Below are positions 32,650-41,463 of a stretch of 64,000 nucleotides of DNA, one piece after another; position 1 is the stretch's first letter, and each line of letters begins with the position of its first letter. The position numbers and the translations under genes were made by a program. The stretch comes from Phytohabitans sp036906915 (GTDB taxonomy: Bacteria; Actinomycetota; Actinomycetes; Mycobacteriales; Micromonosporaceae): positions 62,001 to 126,000 of the forward strand of contig NZ_JBAKHX010000010.1 of assembly GCF_036906915.1 (NCBI RefSeq). The letters are read 5' to 3'. The notes beneath the pieces were generated by a model. It was not told the DNA's origin. It ran no database searches and saw only the letters and a program-made list of their open reading frames with translations.

Positions 32650-33609
32650 GGCCGACCGCCCTGCTCGCCAGCTGCCGAGCAGGTGCTCGCCGAGCTGGTC
32701 TTCCAGCAACTCGGTCGCCTGGATGCCGAAGACCACGTCCGCCGCGAGGTCCGGCTCCTGTTCGAGTAGGTCGCCAAGGACGTCGTGCCGCATGACCTGC
32801 TCGTGTACAGCGTCCGCCTCGACGTGTTCGGTGTAGAAGAGCCGGCAGGCGGGGTCGGCGCCCAGCCGGGCCAGCGCCTCGTCCATCCGCTGCGCGCTCG
32901 GCCCGGTGGTGATCTCGGCGGCGGTGAAGTGGCCGGCCAGCGCGCCCCGCCAGCGCCGGTGCAGGCCGAACAGCGACATCATGTTCACAGTGGCGAGGGC
33001 ACAGGCGGGCGCCCGGTCCAGGTAGTGCAGGTACGCCGGTGACAGCCCGGCGGCGGCGAGCAGGTCCGCGAAGAGGCGGGAGTGCATCCGCTCCGCCCGG
33101 CCAGCGCCGAACTCGTCGTACTCCACCGCGACCAGAGCGGCCTTGGCGCGCCCGTCGAGGCGGGGAATGACCCAGGCGTGCGGCTCGGCCTCCTTGTGGT
33201 GATAGATGGAGCGCACGGCGAAGTACTCCCGCATCTGCCACCATTCGCCCTCGTCGCGCAGGAAGTGGCTGACGCCGGTGCCGGGCACCGGCTCGACCAG
33301 CAGCGCGTCCACGACGTCCGCCACGTTGGTGCCGCCCGCCACTTGCTCGGTCATGCCGGCCAGGAACACCGCCTCCAGCTCAGCGCGCAGGCGCAGCAGG
33401 TCGGCGTCCCACTCCCACTCGGGATCGACGCCAGCGAAGCCGCGGTAGTGCAGCTCGTAGCACAGGTGCAGGGCAAGCTGGAGGTCGTCGCCGAACGGGT
33501 CGGCGCCGCGGGCGGCGGCGCTGGGTGCGACCCCGCCGGTCAGGGCCGCCACGACCGCCGCCGAGAGCGGGCCGCGGGCGGCGGGCAGCGTGAGGGTCGC
33601 ACTAACCAT
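32641..33609 (-). CDS. Haem-oxygenase-like diiron or iron-containing redox enzyme
   Basis: This is a 322-residue helical protein of the iron-containing redox enzyme family (haem-oxygenase-like fold, which includes the HDO diiron oxidases). Likely metal-ligand segments are LHLCYELHYRGFAGVDPEWEW, EYDEFGAGRAERMHSRLF and FYTEHVEADAVHEQVM, with paired Glu/His on separate helices. GGAGG six bases before the ATG at 33609 fixes the start; the frame is open further upstream without family resemblance. It follows the carboxylate-amine ligase gene with an 8-base overlap. HDO enzymes perform N-oxygenation, C-C cleavage or decarboxylation in natural-product pathways; the reaction here is unknown. Confidence 0.82.
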   Translation of the reverse strand: MVSATLTLPAARGPLSAAVVAALTGGVAPSAAARGADPFGDDLQLALHLCYELHYRGFAGVDPEWEWDADLLRLRAELEAVFLAGMTEQVAGGTNVADVVDALLVEPVPGTGVSHFLRDEGEWWQMREYFAVRSIYHHKEAEPHAWVIPRLDGRAKAALVAVEYDEFGAGRAERMHSRLFADLLAAAGLSPAYLHYLDRAPACALATVNMMSLFGLHRRWRGALAGHFTAAEITTGPSAQRMDEALARLGADPACRLFYTEHVEADAVHEQVMRHDVLGDLLEQEPDLAADVVFGIQATELLEDQLGEHLLGSWRAGRSALL

Positions 33610-34750
33610 GTGGTACCTCCGGAGGTAGGGCCGCTCCCGAGTACCCCAAACCGGCAGGTTCATCCCCCACTGTCAGCGCCGTCACGACAGCCCCGAGGCC
33701 GCTCGCCGCAGCGACCCGGCGCTGGCGATCCGCGCCGGTGCCGCCGGACCGCAGTTGGTCGAGCAGCGCGCGCACCTCCGGTAGGTCACCGGCCTCGGTG
33801 AGGGCGATCCGGACGTGGTCGAGCAGCGCCGCCACAAGGTCCACGGCCGGTACCCGCCGATACAGTCCAAGGTGGACAGCGGGACCGACCAACCCGTAGC
33901 GGGCGGCGTTCCACACCGCGGCGGCGGCCACCTGCGCCGGAACCGGCTCCGCCTCTCGCCCGCGGGCGAGGTCGGTGAGGGCGGTGCGAACCAGGGCGCG
34001 GGTCAACAGCGCCTGGAGCACCGCCTCCTCCACCGTGGACGCCGTGTCCGCGACGCGCACCTCCACAGTGGGCAATCGAGGTGAAGGCCGGGCGAGCCAG
34101 AACGTCTGCGCCTCATCGGCCACCACGCCGCACTCCACGAGCCGACCCACCTCGGCCTGGAACGCGGCGTGATCCGGGAAGTACGGCGCCAGCCCGGAGC
34201 CGGGAAAGCGGGACTGCTGAACGATCCGCCAGCTACCGTAGCCGGTGTCCCGCTCCCGGCGGAAAGGCGAGTTGACGGACAGCGCCAGCAGGGTGGGTAG
34301 CCAGCGGGCCAGATGGTTGACCACGGCGACTGCGGTGTCCCGGTCGGCGACGCCGATGTGCACATGGCAGCCGCAGGCCTCATAGTCGCGGGTCACCTCG
34401 CCGTACATGTCGTCGATGGCGGCGAACCGCGCCAGGCTCGACGGCACCGCGCCGCCGGAGCCGCGTACCGGCGAACCGCTCGCTACCACTACCGCGCCGT
34501 GATCCCTCGCGGCGGTGGCCACCGCTCGACGACCGGCGGCAAGATGCGCACGCAGGTCAGCGGCGTCGCCGCAGACGCCGGTGGCCGCCTCGACCTGGGT
34601 GTCCCGCAGCTCCCGCTGGACCGTCGCGCCCACGGGCAGGTCGGCTGCCGAGGCCCGGGCGACGACCTTCTCAGCCAGGGGGGCGGTCGCCCCGGAAGCT
34701 GGGTCGACGAGCAGGAACTCCTCCTCGACGCCCATGGTCTCGGCGCTCAT
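33602..34750 (-). CDS. YbdK-type carboxylate-amine ligase (glutamate-cysteine ligase family 2)
   Basis: This is a 382-residue ATP-dependent ligase of the GCS2 family. It opens with MGVEEEFLLVDPASG, the family hallmark, and has RDTQVEAATGVCGD, the metal-binding ACGCHVHIGVADRDTAV, and VNSPFRRERDTGYGSWR. Family members join the gamma-carboxyl of glutamate to cysteine or another amine; YbdK itself has weak activity. A cytoplasmic location is expected. The gene heads a two-gene operon with the iron-containing redox enzyme. As mycothiol rather than glutathione is the main thiol in actinomycetes, a specialised amide product seems more likely. Confidence 0.88.
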   Translation of the reverse strand: MSAETMGVEEEFLLVDPASGATAPLAEKVVARASAADLPVGATVQRELRDTQVEAATGVCGDAADLRAHLAAGRRAVATAARDHGAVVVASGSPVRGSGGAVPSSLARFAAIDDMYGEVTRDYEACGCHVHIGVADRDTAVAVVNHLARWLPTLLALSVNSPFRRERDTGYGSWRIVQQSRFPGSGLAPYFPDHAAFQAEVGRLVECGVVADEAQTFWLARPSPRLPTVEVRVADTASTVEEAVLQALLTRALVRTALTDLARGREAEPVPAQVAAAAVWNAARYGLVGPAVHLGLYRRVPAVDLVAALLDHVRIALTEAGDLPEVRALLDQLRSGGTGADRQRRVAAASGLGAVVTALTVGDEPAGLGYSGAALPPEVPHG

Positions 34751-34827
34751 GACGAAACGTGATACCCGACCGAGATCCGGACAAAACGCGGAGTTTTGGC
34801 TGGTTGGCGGGTGGGTAGCTGACGGCT

Positions 34828-35091
34828 ATGACAACCAGCAGCGAGGTGTTCCTGATCGGCGGGCCGCGCGACGGCGACGTGGTGAAGGCCGGCGACCCCG
34901 GCCTGGTGGAGATCGAGGCTGATGGCATGGTCCACCGCTACATCCCGACGAAGCAGACGCGTCCCGTTGACGGCGCCGACCTACCGGCCTACAACTACGA
35001 CGGCATGGTGAACCCGGCGGGCGCCCAGGACGGCGTGGAAGACGCCGAGAAGCGGATGGCGTCTCCCCTCGCCGAGGAGGAAGACCGCTAG
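34828..35091 (+). CDS. Small hypothetical protein, 87 residues
   Basis: This is an acidic soluble protein with VFLIGGPRDGDVVKAGDPGL, then a HRYIPTKQTRPVDGADLPAYN segment. The GGPRDG start recurs in small actinobacterial and phage hypothetical proteins, but I cannot name a family or function. It is divergent from the carboxylate-amine ligase gene with 77 bases between, so the two share a promoter region. A hairpin terminator follows it. Confidence 0.6.
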   Translation: MTTSSEVFLIGGPRDGDVVKAGDPGLVEIEADGMVHRYIPTKQTRPVDGADLPAYNYDGMVNPAGAQDGVEDAEKRMASPLAEEEDR

Positions 35092-35149
35092 CTACCCTTC
35101 GCCGTCCCCGGACGCGGACTCAGTCAGATGAGGCGCCGCGCGAGTCGCC

Positions 35150-35188
35150 CCGATCCCTGGCCTGTCTCAGGCTGGGGATCGGCGTTTT
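35150..35188 (+). terminator. Hairpin with T-run before the phosphoketolase gene
   Basis: CCGATCCCTGGCCTG (35150-35164) pairs with CAGGCTGGGGATCGG (35168-35182) over 15 positions, including two G-T wobbles, with a 3-base loop; CGTTTT follows. This is the best intrinsic terminator in the window. It ends 37 bases before the phosphoketolase ATG, so it could end the upstream small gene or act as an attenuator. Confidence 0.6.
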
Positions 35189-35224
35189 GGAGCGACCTTC
35201 GCGGACCTGGGAGAGGCTGACCGT

Positions 35225-37618
35225 ATGGAAACGACGTTGGACACCGCCGCACCGCTGACCGGTGAGGAACTGGCCCGCCTGGACGCCTACTGGCGGGCGG
35301 CGAACTATCTCACTGTCGGGCAGATCTACCTGCTGGACAACCCGCTGCTGCGCGAGCCGCTGACGCCCGACCATGTCAAGCCGCGACTGCTCGGGCATTG
35401 GGGCACCAGCCCAGGGCTCAACCTGATCTACGTCCACCTCAACCGCGCCATCGTGGCGCGCGACCTGTCGACGATCTACGTGACCGGGCCGGGGCACGGC
35501 GGGCCGGCGCTGGTGGCCAACACCTGGCTGGAGGGCACCTACAGCGAGCTGTACCCGTCGGTGAGCCGCGACGAGGCCGGCATGGCCCGACTGTTTCGCC
35601 AGTTCTCTTTCCCCGGCGGCATTCCCAGCCACGTCGCGCCCGAGGTGCCCGGCTCGATCCACGAGGGCGGCGAGCTCGGATATTCGCTGATGCACGCCTA
35701 CGGCGCCGCGTTCGACAACCCGGACCTGCTCGTCGCCTGCGTGATCGGCGACGGCGAGGCCGAGACCGGCCCGCTCGCCGCCAGCTGGCTGTCCAACGTG
35801 TACCTGAATCCGGCCCGGGACGGTGCCGTGCTGCCGATCCTGCACCTCAACGGGTACAAGATCGCCAACCCGACGGCGCTGGACCGGATCCCAGCCGAAG
35901 ACCTGCTCGCCATGATGCGCGGCTTCGGCTACGAGCCGTACGTAATCTCTGGGGACGACCCCGCCACCGTGCACCAGCAGTTCGCCGGCACCCTGGACCG
36001 GGCCCTGGACGAGATCGCCGCCATTCAGCGGCACGCCCGCACGACCGGCGACGGCTCCCGGCCCCGCTGGCCGATGATCATCCTGCGCACCCCCAAGGGC
36101 TGGACCGGCCCGCACGAGGTGGACGGCAAGCTGGTGGAAGGCACGTTCCGGGCGCACCAGGTGCCGCTGTCGGGGGTCCGCGACAACCCCGACCACCTGC
36201 GGCAACTCGAGGCCTGGCTGCGCTCGTACCGGCCGGAGGAACTGTTCGACGCCACCGGTGCCCCAGTCGACGAACTGGCCGCGCTGCCGCCGTCCGGCGA
36301 CCGGCGGATGAGCGCGAACCCGCACGCCAACGGCGGCGTGGTACTGCGCGACCTGGTCCTGCCGGACTTCCGCGAGTACGCCGTCGACGTATCCCAACCC
36401 GGCGAGCCGGTCGCCGAGGCCACCCGGGTGCTGGGCACCTGGCTGCGCGACGTTATCCGGGCGAATCCCGACCGGTTCAGGCTGCTGGGCCCCGACGAGG
36501 TCGCCTCCAACCGCCTCGACGCGGCCCTGGAGGTCACCGACCGCGCGTTCACCGCCGAGGTCCGCGACGGCGACGATCACCTCTCCCCCGAAGGTCGGGT
36601 CATGGAGGTGCTATCCGAGCACCTGTGCCAGGGTTGGCTAGAGGGATATCTGCTCACCGGACGGCACGGCCTGTTCACCAGCTACGAGGCGTTCATCCAC
36701 GTGGTCGACTCGATGGTCAACCAGCACGCCAAATGGCTCAAGGTGACCCGCAACATCCCCTGGCGCCGGCCCCTGGCCTCGCTGAACTACCTGCTCTCCT
36801 CGCACGTATGGCGCCAGGACCACAACGGCTTCTCCCACCAGGACCCCGGCTTCATCGACCACGTCGTCAACAAGAAGGCCGAAGTCGTACGCGTCTACCT
36901 GCCACCGGACGCCAACACCCTGCTGTCCACCATGGACCACTGCCTACGCAGCCGCCACTACATCAACGTGGTCGTCGCCGGAAAGCAGCCGGCGCCGAGC
37001 TGGCTGACCATGGACGAGGCCATCCTGCACTGCCGGCGCGGCCTCGGCATCTGGAACTGGGCCAGCACCGACGACGGCGCCGAACCCGACATCGTGCTCG
37101 CCTGCGCCGGCGACGTACCCACCCTGGAAACCCTCGCCGCCGCCGACCTGCTACGCCAGCACCTACCCGACCTCAAGGTACGCCTCGTCAACGTCGTCGA
37201 CCTGATGCGCCTGCAACCCGACAGCGAACACCCGCACGGCCTGCCGGACACCCAGTTCGACACCGTCTTCACCACCGACAAGCCCATCATCTTCGCCTAC
37301 CACGGCTATCCCTGGCTCATCCACCGCCTCACCTACCGGCGCACCAACCACACCAACCTGCACGTGCGCGGGTACAAAGAGGAAGGCACCACCACCACAC
37401 CCTTCGACATGGTCATGCTCAACGACCTCGACCGGTACCACCTCGCCATCGACGTCATCGACCGCGTGCCCGGCCTGCGCACCCGGGCCGCTCACCTACG
37501 CCAAGCCATGGTCGACGCCCGCCAGCAGTGCCGCGACCACACCCGCCAACACGGCGAAGACGCACCCCAGGTCACCGAATGGCGCTGGATCCGCGAGGAG
37601 GCCGAAACCACGCCCTGA
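35225..37618 (+). CDS. xfp: Phosphoketolase (xylulose-5-phosphate / fructose-6-phosphate)
   Basis: This is a 797-residue thiamine-diphosphate enzyme that splits xylulose 5-phosphate or fructose 6-phosphate with phosphate to give acetyl phosphate. The N-terminal LLGHWGTSPGLNLIYVHLNR and GPGHGGPALVANTW, the TPP-binding GDGEAETGPLAASW, the HLNGYKIANPT segment and the C-terminal phosphoketolase domain with FAYHGYPWLIHRLTYRR are all intact. The length is normal. Acetate kinase usually follows in bifid-shunt operons; here the next genes concern polysaccharide export, so acetyl phosphate must be used through enzymes encoded elsewhere. Confidence 0.95.
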   Translation: METTLDTAAPLTGEELARLDAYWRAANYLTVGQIYLLDNPLLREPLTPDHVKPRLLGHWGTSPGLNLIYVHLNRAIVARDLSTIYVTGPGHGGPALVANTWLEGTYSELYPSVSRDEAGMARLFRQFSFPGGIPSHVAPEVPGSIHEGGELGYSLMHAYGAAFDNPDLLVACVIGDGEAETGPLAASWLSNVYLNPARDGAVLPILHLNGYKIANPTALDRIPAEDLLAMMRGFGYEPYVISGDDPATVHQQFAGTLDRALDEIAAIQRHARTTGDGSRPRWPMIILRTPKGWTGPHEVDGKLVEGTFRAHQVPLSGVRDNPDHLRQLEAWLRSYRPEELFDATGAPVDELAALPPSGDRRMSANPHANGGVVLRDLVLPDFREYAVDVSQPGEPVAEATRVLGTWLRDVIRANPDRFRLLGPDEVASNRLDAALEVTDRAFTAEVRDGDDHLSPEGRVMEVLSEHLCQGWLEGYLLTGRHGLFTSYEAFIHVVDSMVNQHAKWLKVTRNIPWRRPLASLNYLLSSHVWRQDHNGFSHQDPGFIDHVVNKKAEVVRVYLPPDANTLLSTMDHCLRSRHYINVVVAGKQPAPSWLTMDEAILHCRRGLGIWNWASTDDGAEPDIVLACAGDVPTLETLAAADLLRQHLPDLKVRLVNVVDLMRLQPDSEHPHGLPDTQFDTVFTTDKPIIFAYHGYPWLIHRLTYRRTNHTNLHVRGYKEEGTTTTPFDMVMLNDLDRYHLAIDVIDRVPGLRTRAAHLRQAMVDARQQCRDHTRQHGEDAPQVTEWRWIREEAETTP

Positions 37619-37845
37619 TCCCGGGCACGCGCGGGGTCCCCCCGACGGCGTCTCGCGCACCGTCTCCGCCGGCGTTCGGCGTGCGGCGCGCCGCCGGCAC
37701 GGTGAACACCCTGATCGAGCGTCGCCGGCGCGCGCCCAGGCCTGAGGAGCAGATTTCGGCTGTGACACGTACGGTGACGTGATCCGCCGCAATCCGCGAC
37801 GCCTGCTAGCCTCTCCGTGGCGCCGGTGAGGCAGGACGACGACAC

Positions 37846-38757
37846 ATGGAGCTAGCGGCAATGACCGATTCCGCGGTCACGGAGCACCACTCCACGTCGC
37901 CTCTGCGCCAATTGGCGACCACACACGGCCTCAGGGTGGCCGGCGCCCGCCCAAGCCTGCTGGCCTACGCGCGCCAGCTCTGGGGCTACCGGCATTTCAT
38001 CGGTGCATACGCCAACGCGAAGCTGGTCGCCTCCTTCAGCACCGCCCGCCTGGGCCAGCTATGGCAGATTCTCACGCCGCTGACCAACGCGGCGGTTTAC
38101 TACCTGATCTTCGGCGTCATCCTCAACACCCGAGGCCAGGTCGACAACTTCATCGCCTACCTGTGCACCGGTCTGTTCGTCTTCACGTTCACGCAAGGGG
38201 TCGTGCAGCAGGGCACCCAGTCGATCAGCGGCAGCCTCGGGCTCATCAGGGCGCTCCATTTCCCCCGCGCGTGCCTGCCGATCGCGGTGATGCTCACCCA
38301 GTTCCAGACACTGGTGGCGGCCATCGTCGTGCTGATCGGGATCGTGCTGGTATCCGGCGAGCCGATCACCGTGGAGTGGCTGCTACTCGTGCCGACCCTG
38401 TTCCTCCAGTCCGTGTTCAACACCGGACTGGCACTCGCCATGGCCCGGCTCGGCGCCAAGCTCACCGACGTCAAACAGGTCATCCCGTTCGTCATGCGCA
38501 CCTGGATGTACGGCTCCGGCGTGCTGTACAGCGTCGAGAACTTCGAGAAGCACCTGCCGGCCGGCGTGGCCGTGCTGGTGGAGGCCAATCCACTGCTCAT
38601 TTACATCGAGCTGGCGCGGCATTCACTGATGGAGTCCGCGCCCCTCGCCTCGCCCGTGCCACAACTCTGGCTGCTGGCGGTCGGCTGGGCACTGCTCGTC
38701 GGCTTCGCGGGTTTCCTGTTCTTCTGGCGCGGAGAGCGGGAGTACGGCCGTGGCTGA
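37846..38757 (+). CDS. Polysaccharide ABC exporter permease (Wzm/TagG type)
   Basis: This is a 303-residue ABC-2 permease with six predicted helices after a 45-residue cytoplasmic start. LGQLWQILTPLTNAAVYYLIFGVIL and the conserved GLFVFTFTQGVVQQG and FPRACLPIAV segments are those of O-antigen and teichoic-acid exporters. Starts at 37846 or 37861 (second Met) are equally possible. It overlaps the ATPase gene by eight bases. Together they should flip a lipid-linked glycan made by the enzymes encoded downstream. The 227 bases before it carry no gene I can support. Confidence 0.88.
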   Translation: MELAAMTDSAVTEHHSTSPLRQLATTHGLRVAGARPSLLAYARQLWGYRHFIGAYANAKLVASFSTARLGQLWQILTPLTNAAVYYLIFGVILNTRGQVDNFIAYLCTGLFVFTFTQGVVQQGTQSISGSLGLIRALHFPRACLPIAVMLTQFQTLVAAIVVLIGIVLVSGEPITVEWLLLVPTLFLQSVFNTGLALAMARLGAKLTDVKQVIPFVMRTWMYGSGVLYSVENFEKHLPAGVAVLVEANPLLIYIELARHSLMESAPLASPVPQLWLLAVGWALLVGFAGFLFFWRGEREYGRG

Positions 38758-39553
38758 ATCCGCACCGCACCATGCGTGTCCTCCCGCAAGCACCTGCGTC
38801 CCGACTGTCATCGTCGACGACGTCCACGTGGTTTATCGGGTGCACGGCAGCGGCGGTGGCGCCACGAGCCCGGTCGCGGCCCTACGCCGAATACTCACCG
38901 GCACCAGGGCGCCGACGATCCGCGAGGTGCACGCCGTCAAGGGCGTCAGTTTCGTGGCCCACGAGGGCGAGGCGATCGGCATCATCGGCAGCAACGGCTC
39001 CGGCAAGTCGACACTGCTACGCACCATCGCCGGCCTCCTGCCGCCCAACCGGGGCGCCGTGTACACCAAGGGCCAGCCGTCGCTGCTCGGCGTGAACGCC
39101 GCGCTGCTCAGTGACCTGTCGGGCGAGCGCAATGCCTTGTTGGGCTGCCTGGCGATGGGCATGAGCCGCGCGGAGGCGCGCCGGCTCGTGCCCGAGATCA
39201 TCGAGTACTCGGGCATCAATGAGCGCGGCGACTTCGGGTCGTTGCCGATGCGTACGTACTCGTCCGGCATGGCCGCCCGGCTGCGCTTCGCCATCGCGTC
39301 CGCCAAGAGTCACGAGGTGCTGCTCATCGATGAGGCGTTGGCGACCGGCGACGCGAAATTCCGCAGGCGTAGCGAGGAGCGCATCAGGAAGATGCGCGAA
39401 GCGGCCGGCACGGTATTTCTCGTGAGTCACCAGAACAGCACGATCCGTGACACCTGCGAACGCACCATCTGGCTCGAGGCGGGCCTGATCCGGATGGATG
39501 GATCAACTGACGAGGTCGTCGGCGCCTACGAACAATTCACCCGTGGCGGTTGA
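38750..39553 (+). CDS. Polysaccharide ABC exporter ATPase (Wzt/TagH type, short form)
   Basis: This is a 267-residue ATPase paired with the preceding permease. Walker A is GSNGSGKST, the signature is YSSGMAARLRF, Walker B is VLLIDEALATGD and the switch His is in FLVSHQNST. The ATPase core has the extended N-terminal region characteristic of this group (VIVDDVHVVYRVHG). It lacks the C-terminal carbohydrate-binding domain of O9a-type Wzt, so export is probably not coupled to a terminal sugar modification. GTG is the start, within the permease 3' end. A 219-base, AT-richer gap separates it from the sugar genes. Confidence 0.9.
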   Translation: MAESAPHHACPPASTCVPTVIVDDVHVVYRVHGSGGGATSPVAALRRILTGTRAPTIREVHAVKGVSFVAHEGEAIGIIGSNGSGKSTLLRTIAGLLPPNRGAVYTKGQPSLLGVNAALLSDLSGERNALLGCLAMGMSRAEARRLVPEIIEYSGINERGDFGSLPMRTYSSGMAARLRFAIASAKSHEVLLIDEALATGDAKFRRRSEERIRKMREAAGTVFLVSHQNSTIRDTCERTIWLEAGLIRMDGSTDEVVGAYEQFTRGG

Positions 39554-39772
39554 TCGCACGGGGATTTGCACTATGCCCCCACAATAAGCATCGCGGCGGG
39601 TACTCTTCGACGAGCAAACCGACCGCGAAGAGCAATCCCGCGTCGCTCAATCATGATCGCGGTCCGTGCCGCCACAGACCGTTCGGCGCGTCGCCGTACG
39701 GTTCTTCATCCCGCCAAAGATCTTCAAGGCATCGATTGTCCGACGACGCTCGCGACGATTTGGAGAGGAAGC

Positions 39773-40816
39773 ATGGGGGTAATAGCACAAATAGGATATG
39801 GATACTGGGGACCTAATCTGGCGCGAAACCTCCAGTCCGAAGCCGGTGGTGACTGGCGCTATCTGATCGAAAAGTCGCCCGAACGCAGGGCCGTCGCGGC
39901 GGCGACGTATCCGCATATACGCGTGGTGGACGAGCTTGACGCCGTCCTCTCGGATCCGGACGTAACGTCGGTGATCGTCGCGACGCCGGCTGTCACACAT
40001 GCCGCCCTCGCGCGACGCGCGCTTCTCGCCGACAAGCACGTGCTCGTGGAGAAGCCGCTGGCACTCACCACCGCCGACGCGGTCGATCTCGCGAGCACGG
40101 CCGACCGCCGCGGGCTCGTCCTCATGGTCGGGCACACATTCGAGTTCGTGCCGGCTGTACGCGCCATGCGGGAGATCATTCTTTCCGGTGCGATCGGCAG
40201 TCCGCTCTATCTGCATTCCCAGCGACTCAACCTGGGCCGAATTCAAAACGACGTCAACGCGTTCTGGTCCATCGGGCCGCATGACGTGTCCATCGCCAAC
40301 TTCCTTTTCGGCACCGCACCGGAGTGGGTCTCCGCACAGGGTGCCCGCTATCTCAACGCCGACGTCGAAGACGTGGTGATCGTGACGCTGGGCTATCCCG
40401 GCGGCGTCCTGGCCAGCCTGCACGTGAGCTGGCTCGACCCGCTCAAGACCCGACGTGTCACCGTCGTGGGCAGCCAGCGGATGCTCGTGTACGACGACCT
40501 CGACGCCGAGGCCCGCCTGAAGATCTTCGACAAGGGCGCCGACCGCTACGGACCCACGGCTTACGGCGCGTGGCAGTACCGGTTGCGGGACGGCTCGATC
40601 GAGGTGCCGCGACTCGACCTGACGGAGCCACTTGCCGCTGAGATCGGCCACTTCCTGGAGTGCGTCCGGATCGGTAAGCGGCCGGACACCGATGGCTGGA
40701 ACGGCGCGCGCGTCGTCGCGGTGTGCGAGGCGATCGATCAATCACTCGCCGCGGAGGGCATGCGGACGCCGGTGAGCGCCCCGACCGCGCCCGAAGGCCC
40801 CGTGACGCGCGCATGA
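39773..40816 (+). CDS. Gfo/Idh/MocA-family sugar dehydrogenase
   Basis: This is a 347-residue NAD(P)-dependent oxidoreductase. It begins MGVIAQIGYGYWGPNLARNL with the Rossmann motif GYGYWG, then VEKPLALTTADAV (EKP motif) and a Gfo C-terminal domain; HDVSIANFLFG carries the probable catalytic His. Frame upstream of 39773 is open but unrelated, and GGAGAGG precedes the chosen ATG. It overlaps the acetyltransferase gene in ATGA. With the next two genes it matches the WbpB/WbpD/WbpE (WlbA/B/C) logic: oxidise a UDP-sugar at C3, transaminate, then acetylate. The exact nucleotide sugar is unknown. Confidence 0.88.
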   Translation: MGVIAQIGYGYWGPNLARNLQSEAGGDWRYLIEKSPERRAVAAATYPHIRVVDELDAVLSDPDVTSVIVATPAVTHAALARRALLADKHVLVEKPLALTTADAVDLASTADRRGLVLMVGHTFEFVPAVRAMREIILSGAIGSPLYLHSQRLNLGRIQNDVNAFWSIGPHDVSIANFLFGTAPEWVSAQGARYLNADVEDVVIVTLGYPGGVLASLHVSWLDPLKTRRVTVVGSQRMLVYDDLDAEARLKIFDKGADRYGPTAYGAWQYRLRDGSIEVPRLDLTEPLAAEIGHFLECVRIGKRPDTDGWNGARVVAVCEAIDQSLAAEGMRTPVSAPTAPEGPVTRA

Positions 40817-41463
40817 CCACCGACATCAGTCCGCTCTCCGTGGTCGCCGAGGGCGTCGAACTCGGCGAAGGCGCGGTCATCGAGGATCTGTGCGTCATCG
40901 GCCGGCACGGTCCGACGGCGAAGACCGTCATCGGCGTCGGGGCGACGGTACGCAGCCACACCGTCATCTACGCCGGCAACACCATCGGCGCCAACTTCGC
41001 CACCGGGCACCACGTGCTGCTGCGCGAGGCCAACACCGTCGGCGACGACGTCTCCATCGGCTCCTCCACCGTGATCGAGCACCACGTCACGATCGGTCAC
41101 GGCGTGCGGATCCACTCGCAGTGCTTCATTCCCGAATACTCGGTGCTGGAGCCGGGGGCGTGGATCGGTCCTCGCGTGACCCTCACCAACGCCCCGTTCC
41201 CGCGGTGCCCTGACGTCGCGCGCTGCCTCACCGGCGTCACGGTCGGGCGGGACGCGCGGGTCGGCGCGAACGCCACCATCGTGCCCGGGGTGCGGATCGG
41301 CGCGCGGGCGCTGATCGGTGCCGGCGCGGTCGTCACCAGGGACGTGCCGGAGGGCGCCGTGGTGGTCGGAGTGGCCGCCCGGCCCGTCAAGTCGATCGAC
41401 GACCTGCTGTGCCCCGCTGGGCTCGACCACCGCCCCTACGACACGATCGGGGCGGCGGAATGA
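40813..41463 (+). CDS. Left-handed beta-helix acyltransferase (WbpD/WlbB-like)
   Basis: This is a 216-residue hexapeptide-repeat transferase. Isoleucine-patch repeats run through most of the chain (TVIGVGATVRSHTVIYAGN, IGARALIGAGAVVTRDVP). The catalytic His is likely in TVIEHHVTIGHGV. Homologues N-acetylate the 3-amino group of UDP-sugars using acetyl-CoA, acting as trimers. It sits between the dehydrogenase and aminotransferase genes with 4-base overlaps on both sides, so the three are co-translated. The reaction order would put this step last. Confidence 0.88.
   Translation: MTTDISPLSVVAEGVELGEGAVIEDLCVIGRHGPTAKTVIGVGATVRSHTVIYAGNTIGANFATGHHVLLREANTVGDDVSIGSSTVIEHHVTIGHGVRIHSQCFIPEYSVLEPGAWIGPRVTLTNAPFPRCPDVARCLTGVTVGRDARVGANATIVPGVRIGARALIGAGAVVTRDVPEGAVVVGVAARPVKSIDDLLCPAGLDHRPYDTIGAAE

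Noticed and set aside
37619..37845. Readable tail after phosphoketolase in another frame
   Set aside because: There is no start codon or ribosome-binding site, and the apparent protein is a continuation of a shadow frame.
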